Made by a program: the position numbers and the translations under genes
Assembly: GCF_013408745.1 (NCBI RefSeq)
Contig: NZ_JACCBJ010000001.1
Location: forward strand, 2,666,001-2,730,000
Direction of reading: 5' to 3'
From: Leifsonia soli
GTDB lineage: Bacteria; Actinomycetota; Actinomycetes; Actinomycetales; Microbacteriaceae
Length of the DNA stretch: 64,000 nucleotides
In this document: one piece after another, positions 59,221-64,000 of the stretch
Layout of the letters: every line of letters begins with the position of its first letter
How positions within the stretch are numbered: position 1 is the stretch's first letter
Notes under the pieces: generated by a model
Database searches by the model: none
What the model was told of the DNA's origin: nothing
What the model saw: the letters and a program-made list of their open reading frames with translations, nothing else

Positions 59221-60729
59221 ATGCCCACGACGATCACACAGACGCCCACGGACGCGTCCGCCGGCTCGGCGACGGAGGCCGCCGCGCTCGGCGCAGCCAC
59301 CACCATCGCCGCCCGCGGGGTGACGAAGCGCTACGGGAGCACCCGTGCGCTGACCGGGGTCGACCTGCACGTCGAGCGCGGGGAGATCCTCGGGCTCGTC
59401 GGTCACAACGGCGCAGGGAAGAGCACCCTGATGCGCATCCTCGCCGGGCGCGAGCAGCCCGACGATGGTGCGGTCGTGGCCAGGGGCACGACCTCCGGCC
59501 GGTCCTGGGATGCCGCGGCGGCCGCCGCCGCAGGCGTCCGCATGGTCTACCAGGAGCTCGCGCTCTGCCCTGACCTCACCGTCGCGGAGAACGCGTACCT
59601 CTCCGACCGCCGCGGCGGGTCCCCCTTCGGGTGGAGTGGCCGCGCGGAGCGCCGGATCGGCGAGGTGCTGGACACCGTGTTCCCCGGGCACGGGGTCGCG
59701 GTGGTCCGGCGCGTGGGCGAACTCACCCTGGCCCAGCGCCAGATGGTCGAGATCGCCCGCGCCCTCTGCACCGAGCGACTCGGTCTCCTGATCCTGGACG
59801 AACCGACCGAGTCGCTCGGTGTGGATGCGGCCGACCAGCTGTACGCGCATCTGCACCGGCTCACGGCGGACGGCGTCAGCGTGCTGCTCATCTCGCACCG
59901 CATGGCCGAGATCATCGCGCACAGCGACCGGGTCGCCGTGATGCGCGACGGCGCGGTCGCCGGCGTCTTCGCTGAGGCGGACGAGCGCTCGCTCCTGCAG
60001 GCGATGGGCGGCGACGTCCACGCGCCGGCGGCCGTCGAGGCCGAAGCCGACGCGCGCTCCGCCGGAGAGGTCGTCGCGGCCATCCGCGGGGACGGCATCC
60101 CCTTCGAGGTGCGCGCCGGCGAGATCGTCGGACTGGCGGGCCTCGCCGGGCAGGGCCAGGAGCGGATGCTCGGGCGGCTCTGGGCGGCAGGAGCATTCAC
60201 CCGCGGAGTGAGCGCCCCGCGGCGCCGCGCCTACGTGCCGGGCGACCGGCAGACCTCCGGCATCCTCCCGCTCTGGAGCGTCGCCCAGAACCTCACCATC
60301 GCCGCCCTGCGCGGCATCAGCACCGCCGGAGTGGTCGACGGCCGCGCCAAGCGCGCGCTCGCCGCCCGCTGGATCGACGCGCTGAGCATCCGCGGCGCCG
60401 CCGCGACGCCGATCACCGCCCTCAGCGGCGGCAACCAGCAGAAGGTCCTGGTCGCCAGGGCCTTCGCGACGGATGCCGCGCTCGTGCTGCTGGACGATCC
60501 GTTCCGCGGCGTCGACGTCGCCACGAAGAGCGAGCTCTACACGCTCATGAAGTCGGAGGCCGCGGCCGGCCGCGCCATCGTCTGGTACTCCACCGAGAAC
60601 GCCGAGATGGCCCACTGCGACCGCGTATACGTGCTGCGCGCCGGCCGGATCGTCTCGGAGCTCGCTGGCGACAGCAACACCGAGGAGCGGATCATCGCCG
60701 ACTCCTTCGAGGAAGGGACCGTCCGATGA
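59221..60729 (+). CDS. Sugar ABC importer ATPase (RbsA/LsrA-like)
   Basis: 502 residues, two ABC domains. The first has GHNGAGKST, the RbsA-type signature [13 protein letters not shown] and [12 protein letters not shown]. The second has a degenerate Walker A ([12 protein letters not shown]), as is usual in RbsA, with an intact LSGGNQQK and [18 protein letters not shown] precedes the ATG. Overlaps the first permease gene (ATGA, 60726-60729). Confidence 0.9.
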   Translation: MPTTITQTPTDASAGSATEAAALGAATTIAARGVTKRYGSTRALTGVDLHVERGEILGLVGHNGAGKSTLMRILAGREQPDDGAVVARGTTSGRSWDAAAAAAAGVRMVYQELALCPDLTVAENAYLSDRRGGSPFGWSGRAERRIGEVLDTVFPGHGVAVVRRVGELTLAQRQMVEIARALCTERLGLLILDEPTESLGVDAADQLYAHLHRLTADGVSVLLISHRMAEIIAHSDRVAVMRDGAVAGVFAEADERSLLQAMGGDVHAPAAVEAEADARSAGEVVAAIRGDGIPFEVRAGEIVGLAGLAGQGQERMLGRLWAAGAFTRGVSAPRRRAYVPGDRQTSGILPLWSVAQNLTIAALRGISTAGVVDGRAKRALAARWIDALSIRGAAATPITALSGGNQQKVLVARAFATDAALVLLDDPFRGVDVATKSELYTLMKSEAAAGRAIVWYSTENAEMAHCDRVYVLRAGRIVSELAGDSNTEERIIADSFEEGTVR

Positions 60730-61733
60730 CCACCGCCACCACCGCGTCCACCCGGCCGAAGGGCGGCGGCACGAGCGCAGGACGTCCGGCACCGGCGGTC
60801 CGCCTGCGCGCCGGTCTCGCCCACGGCTCGCCCGCGCTCCTCGCGCTCGTCGCCCTGGCCGTGATCGTGGCGATCGCCGCCGCCATCCAGCCGGGCATCC
60901 TCTCGGTCACCGGGCTCAGCCTCATGCTGATGTCGGCGGTGCCTCTCGCCTTCGCCGCCCAGGCGCAGATGATCATCATGTCGGTCGGCGACATCGACCT
61001 CGGCATCGGAAACCTGGTCGGGCTGGTGACCGTCATCGCCGCGACGCTGCTCGCGACCGACCCGCTGCTGGGCTTCGGGATGCTGGCCGCCGTCCTCGTC
61101 GTCTACGCCCTGCTCGCCGTGATCGTGCAGAAGCGCGGTGTCCCGTCGATCATCGTCACGCTCGGGATGTCGTTCGTCTGGCTCGGCATCGGCCTGCAGC
61201 TGCTGCCGACCCCGGGCGGCGCCACTCCGGAGTGGCTGACCGCCATCGGGTCGTGGCGCAGCACCGTCGTCCCCCCTCCGCTGGTCTTCGTCGCCCTCGC
61301 GGCCCTCGCCGGCTGGTGGATCACGCGCCGGACGCGCGCCGGCGCCCGCATGCGGGCACTGGGCTCCAGCGCCGCGACGCTCGACAAAGCCGGATGGTCG
61401 GCGGCCCGCACCCGCATGACCGCGTACGTGCTTGCCGCCGTGCTCATCCTGGTCTCCGGCCTCCTCCTCGCGGCGCAGACCCGGTCGGGCGACATCAACT
61501 CGGCGAGCAACTACACCCTCACCACCATCGCCGCGGTCATCCTCGGCGGCGGCACGTTCTCCGGCGGCCGCGCCCTCCCCGTCGGCACCGCGCTCGGCGC
61601 CGTCACCCTCGGACTGATCTCCGTGCTGCTCAGCCTCGTCGCGCTCCCGTCGAGCATGCAGGCGGGCGCTCAGGGCGTGATCGTCCTCGCGGTCCTCGCC
61701 GGCCGCATCGTCACCGAGAGGTTCAGCCGATGA
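60726..61733 (+). CDS. Sugar ABC importer permease (RbsC/LsrC-like)
   Basis: 335 residues with eight to ten membrane segments. CUT2 motifs are [16 protein letters not shown] near residue 80 and the late [21 protein letters not shown] segment (read as LGGGTFSGG). One of two paired permeases; overlaps the next by ATGA (61730-61733). Confidence 0.9.
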   Translation: MTTATTASTRPKGGGTSAGRPAPAVRLRAGLAHGSPALLALVALAVIVAIAAAIQPGILSVTGLSLMLMSAVPLAFAAQAQMIIMSVGDIDLGIGNLVGLVTVIAATLLATDPLLGFGMLAAVLVVYALLAVIVQKRGVPSIIVTLGMSFVWLGIGLQLLPTPGGATPEWLTAIGSWRSTVVPPPLVFVALAALAGWWITRRTRAGARMRALGSSAATLDKAGWSAARTRMTAYVLAAVLILVSGLLLAAQTRSGDINSASNYTLTTIAAVILGGGTFSGGRALPVGTALGAVTLGLISVLLSLVALPSSMQAGAQGVIVLAVLAGRIVTERFSR

Positions 61734-62776
61734 CCACGTCCACTCCGACGCCCACCCTGCCGACGCCCGTCGTCGAGCCGCGCACCCGCTTCCACTGGCC
61801 CGCCTGGGGCTGGTCCCTGATCGGCGTGCTCGCCGTCTGGCTGTGCATCGTGGCCGTCCGGCCGGTGCAGCCGTTCGATCCGCTGGCCCAGGCCCTCTCG
61901 CTCGCCCCGTTCCTCGTGCTCGTCGCCCTCGGGCAGATGCTCGTCATCACGCTCGGCCCCGGCAACATCGACGTCTCCGTCGGCACCGTCGTCTCGATGG
62001 CGTCGTACGTCTCCGTCGGCGTCGGAGCGGCGGCCGGGCCGGTGCTCGGGATCGCGGCTGCGGCCGGCGCCGGGCTCGCGGCCGGTCTGATCAGCGTGGT
62101 CGCCATCCTCGTGCTGCGGGTGCCTCCCATCATCGCGACGCTGGCGACCAGCCTGATCGTGCAGTCCGCGACGCTGCTGCTCGCGGACGCGAACCGCGCC
62201 TCCGCCGCGGCCGCCCTGCGCGGCTTCGTCAACGCGAAGGTCCTCGGCATCCCCGTCATCGCGCTGGTCGTCGCCGTCGTCACCGTCGTCGTCGCCCTCG
62301 TCCTCTCGCGCACCCGGTTCGGCCTCTCGGTGCTCGCCGTCGGCCAGAGCCCGCGGGCCGCGGAGCGCGCCGGCATCCGCGTCTGGCGGGTGACCGCGAT
62401 CACGTATCTCGTGAGCGGCGGTCTCGCCGGTCTCGCCGGGGGACTGCTCGCGGCCTTCATCTCGCCGAGCACGGTGCTCGGCTCCTCGTACATGCTCGAC
62501 TCGGTCGCCGTGGTGGTGATCGGCGGAACGCTCATCTCCGGCGGCCGCGCGGTGCCCGTCGGCGCCTGGACCGGCGCGCTGTTCTTCGTGCTGCTGTCGG
62601 GCCTCCTCAACCTCGTCGGCTGGAGCGTCGGCGCCCAGAACATCCTCAAGGGCGTCCTCGTCGTCGCCGTCGTGGTGGTCTCCGCCGCCGCGACCGGCAC
62701 CGGCCGTTCCAGCCTGGCGCGCCTGCGCGCCTCCCTGACCATGACCGCCAAGAAGAAAAGGAACATCCATGGCTGA
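61730..62776 (+). CDS. Sugar ABC importer permease (RbsC/LsrD-like)
   Basis: 348 residues, CUT2 permease like its upstream partner, with [19 protein letters not shown] and [18 protein letters not shown]. Two distinct permease genes, rather than one homodimer gene, match the LsrC/LsrD arrangement. A basic C-terminal tail overlaps the start of the aldolase gene by eight bases. Confidence 0.9.
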   Translation: MTTSTPTPTLPTPVVEPRTRFHWPAWGWSLIGVLAVWLCIVAVRPVQPFDPLAQALSLAPFLVLVALGQMLVITLGPGNIDVSVGTVVSMASYVSVGVGAAAGPVLGIAAAAGAGLAAGLISVVAILVLRVPPIIATLATSLIVQSATLLLADANRASAAAALRGFVNAKVLGIPVIALVVAVVTVVVALVLSRTRFGLSVLAVGQSPRAAERAGIRVWRVTAITYLVSGGLAGLAGGLLAAFISPSTVLGSSYMLDSVAVVVIGGTLISGGRAVPVGAWTGALFFVLLSGLLNLVGWSVGAQNILKGVLVVAVVVVSAAATGTGRSSLARLRASLTMTAKKKRNIHG

Positions 62777-63641
62777 CCTCGAAGACCTCCGCGAAGGCAC
62801 CGACTTCACCGGAGCCGCAGCTCCGGCGAGCGACACCGCCCTCAAGGGCGCCGCCGGGCTCGACTGGGGGATGCGCGCGCGTCTCTCGCGCGTCTTCGAC
62901 CCCGCAGACGGCAAGACGGTCATGCTCGCCTTCGACCACGGCTACTTCCAGGGCCCGACCTCCGGCCTGGAGCGGCTGGACCGCTCCATCGTCCCGCTCA
63001 TCCCCCAGGCCGACGCCCTGATGTGCACGCGCGGCGCACTGCGCACCACCGTCCCGTCGAACGCGGGCAAGGGCGTCGTGCTGCGTGCGAGCGGCGGCCC
63101 CAGCGTGCTCGGCGACCTCAGCCAGGAGGACCTGGCCGTGAGCATCGACGACGCCGTGCGGCTGGACGCCGCCGCCCTCGCGGTGCAGGTCTTCGTCGGT
63201 GCGGAGAACGAGAGCCGGTCGGTGAAGAACCTGACGACGCTCGTCGACCAGGGACAGGCCGCCGGCATCCCGGTGCTCGCCGTCACCGCGGTCGGACGCG
63301 AGATGGTGCGCGACGCCCGCTACTTCCGGCTGGCGACGCGGATCTCGGCCGAGCTCGGAGCCGCCTTCGTGAAGACGTACTACGTCGAGGAGGGGTTCGA
63401 GACCGTCACGAGCGCCTGCCCGGTGCCGATCGTGATCGCCGGAGGCAAGAAGGTGGAGGAGAGGGAGGCGCTGCGGATCGCGTACCGCGCCATCCAGGAG
63501 GGCGCGGCGGGCGTCGACATGGGCCGCAACGTCTTCCAGTCCGAGCACCCGGCCGCGATGCTCGCCGCCGTGCGCGGGGTCGTCCACGACGGCCTCACCG
63601 CCGACGACGCGTACGCCCTCTACGAGCAGCTCTCCCACTGA
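62769..63641 (+). CDS. LsrF/DhnA-type class I aldolase family protein
   Basis: 290 residues of the DeoC/LsrF aldolase fold. Motifs: [12 protein letters not shown] near residue 54, the Schiff-base Lys in AAFVKTYY near 202 and the phosphate-binding PIVIAGGKK and [10 protein letters not shown]. LsrF thiolyses phospho-AI-2; relatives cleave other ketose phosphates. No lsrK, lsrG or lsrR homologue is visible, so AI-2 processing is not established. Next to a GlpD/EryB-like dehydrogenase, cleavage of an oxidised polyol phosphate is an alternative. Confidence 0.85.
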   Translation: MADLEDLREGTDFTGAAAPASDTALKGAAGLDWGMRARLSRVFDPADGKTVMLAFDHGYFQGPTSGLERLDRSIVPLIPQADALMCTRGALRTTVPSNAGKGVVLRASGGPSVLGDLSQEDLAVSIDDAVRLDAAALAVQVFVGAENESRSVKNLTTLVDQGQAAGIPVLAVTAVGREMVRDARYFRLATRISAELGAAFVKTYYVEEGFETVTSACPVPIVIAGGKKVEEREALRIAYRAIQEGAAGVDMGRNVFQSEHPAAMLAAVRGVVHDGLTADDAYALYEQLSH

Positions 63642-63642
63642 C

Positions 63643-64000
63643 ATGCCCGCACTCACCACCTACACCGCCGAGATCCCGGCCGTCGACGTCGCGGTGATCG
63701 GCGCGGGCATCAACGGCCTCGCGGTCGCCCGGGAGGCCGCGGCGCGCGGCCTGAGCGTCGCGCTCTTCGACCAGGACGACCTCGCCGCCCGCACCTCCGC
63801 GATCTCGACCCGGCTCATCCACGGCGGGCTGAAGTACCTGGAGCGGTTCGAGCTCAACCTCGTCTACGAGTCCATCCGCGAGCGCAACATCCTGCTCGCG
63901 AAGGCCCCGCACCTGGTGCACCCGTACCCGATGCTCATCCCGTTCTCGAAGCAGCAGAGCCGGCCCGGCTGGCTGCTCGCCTGCGGCCTGATGCTGCACG
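63643..64000 (+). CDS. GlpD/EryB-like FAD-dependent dehydrogenase (partial, 5' end only)
   Basis: The first 119 residues are visible; the gene continues beyond the window. The FAD-binding motif is VIGAGINGLAVAREAAARG at about residues 18-36, followed by a glutamate/aspartate-ended strand and the GlpD-type segment TSAISTRLIHGGLKYLE, then PHLVHPYPMLIPF. This is the glycerol-3-phosphate/erythritol-phosphate dehydrogenase family. It starts one base after the aldolase stop, so it belongs to the same operon. Confidence 0.85.
   Translation, partial: MPALTTYTAEIPAVDVAVIGAGINGLAVAREAAARGLSVALFDQDDLAARTSAISTRLIHGGLKYLERFELNLVYESIRERNILLAKAPHLVHPYPMLIPFSKQQSRPGWLLACGLMLH

Noticed and set aside
62769..63641. 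Naming the gene lsrF and the operon an AI-2 system
   Set aside because: No LsrK, LsrG or LsrR counterpart is visible and the neighbouring dehydrogenase suggests polyol metabolism.

Overview
The window is about 64 kb of very GC-rich DNA. Genes are dense, many start with GTG or TTG, genes within operons overlap by the 4-base ATGA/GTGA junction, and several promoters appear to give leaderless mRNAs. Together with a LAXTG-type cell-wall sorting signal and a membrane-fused ECF sigma factor, this points to an actinobacterium, most likely of the Microbacteriaceae (Leifsonia-like). That placement is an inference from gene content, not from a marker gene. No rRNA, tRNA, transposase, integrase or CRISPR array is visible.

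Layout. (1) 0-2.6 kb: amino-acid permease, UBP-type zinc-finger protein, secreted Ala/Pro-rich protein. (2) 2.8-21.6 kb, an envelope and regulation block: two paralogous large LuxR-type regulators flanking a small membrane protein that could be an ECF S component, a small HTH-like protein, an RbsD/FucU-like protein, a 711-residue ECF sigma factor fused to a zinc-binding anti-sigma-like domain, membrane segments and Ig-like repeats, five 140-bp tandem repeats, a 2516-residue LAXTG surface protein, and an ECF-transporter ATPase (two domains in one chain) with its T component. (3) 21.8-29.7 kb: quinone-oxidoreductase-like MDR enzyme, then a five-gene translationally coupled peptide/nickel-type ABC importer operon ending in an NtaA/SnaA-type flavin monooxygenase. 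(4) 29.8-41.6 kb, mixed housekeeping and stress genes: small membrane and lipoproteins, stand-alone LigD-type polymerase, MarR/MFS, isochorismatase-like, MOSC, lipase-like, aldo/keto reductase, TetR, MerR/MFS, lipid kinase. (5) 41.5-57.9 kb, a carbohydrate-utilisation locus: 2-hydroxyacid dehydrogenase, heparinase II/III-like protein, DeoR/LacI-hybrid regulator, secreted beta-helix protein, SGNH hydrolase, FadR-type regulator, amidohydrolase, aldo/keto reductase, RraA-like protein, an uncharacterised 653-residue protein and a MalEFG-type importer. (6) 57.1-64 kb: HutC/UTRA regulator divergent from an Lsr/Rbs-type importer, an LsrF-like aldolase and the start of a GlpD/EryB-like FAD dehydrogenase that runs off the window.

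The most unusual signals lie between genes. One ~80-bp element with fixed internal spacing (GGAGG, 41 bp, GGAGG, 32 bp, CCTCCG) occurs five times with exact 140-bp periodicity at 10.4-11.0 kb and as single diverged copies at 21.75 kb and 31.3 kb. Its conserved cores resemble the Shine-Dalgarno and anti-Shine-Dalgarno sequences, and either GGAGG core could pair with the third. A 39-bp motif appears in inverted orientation at 7.48 and 11.14 kb and brackets the sigma-factor gene and the array. A perfect 30-bp-arm palindrome sits inside the coding sequence of the ECF ATPase linker. A 15-bp operator-like palindrome (GCGATTATCGATTAT) is shared by two promoters of the carbohydrate locus, with a weaker copy at a third, which ties 45.9-57 kb into one regulon.
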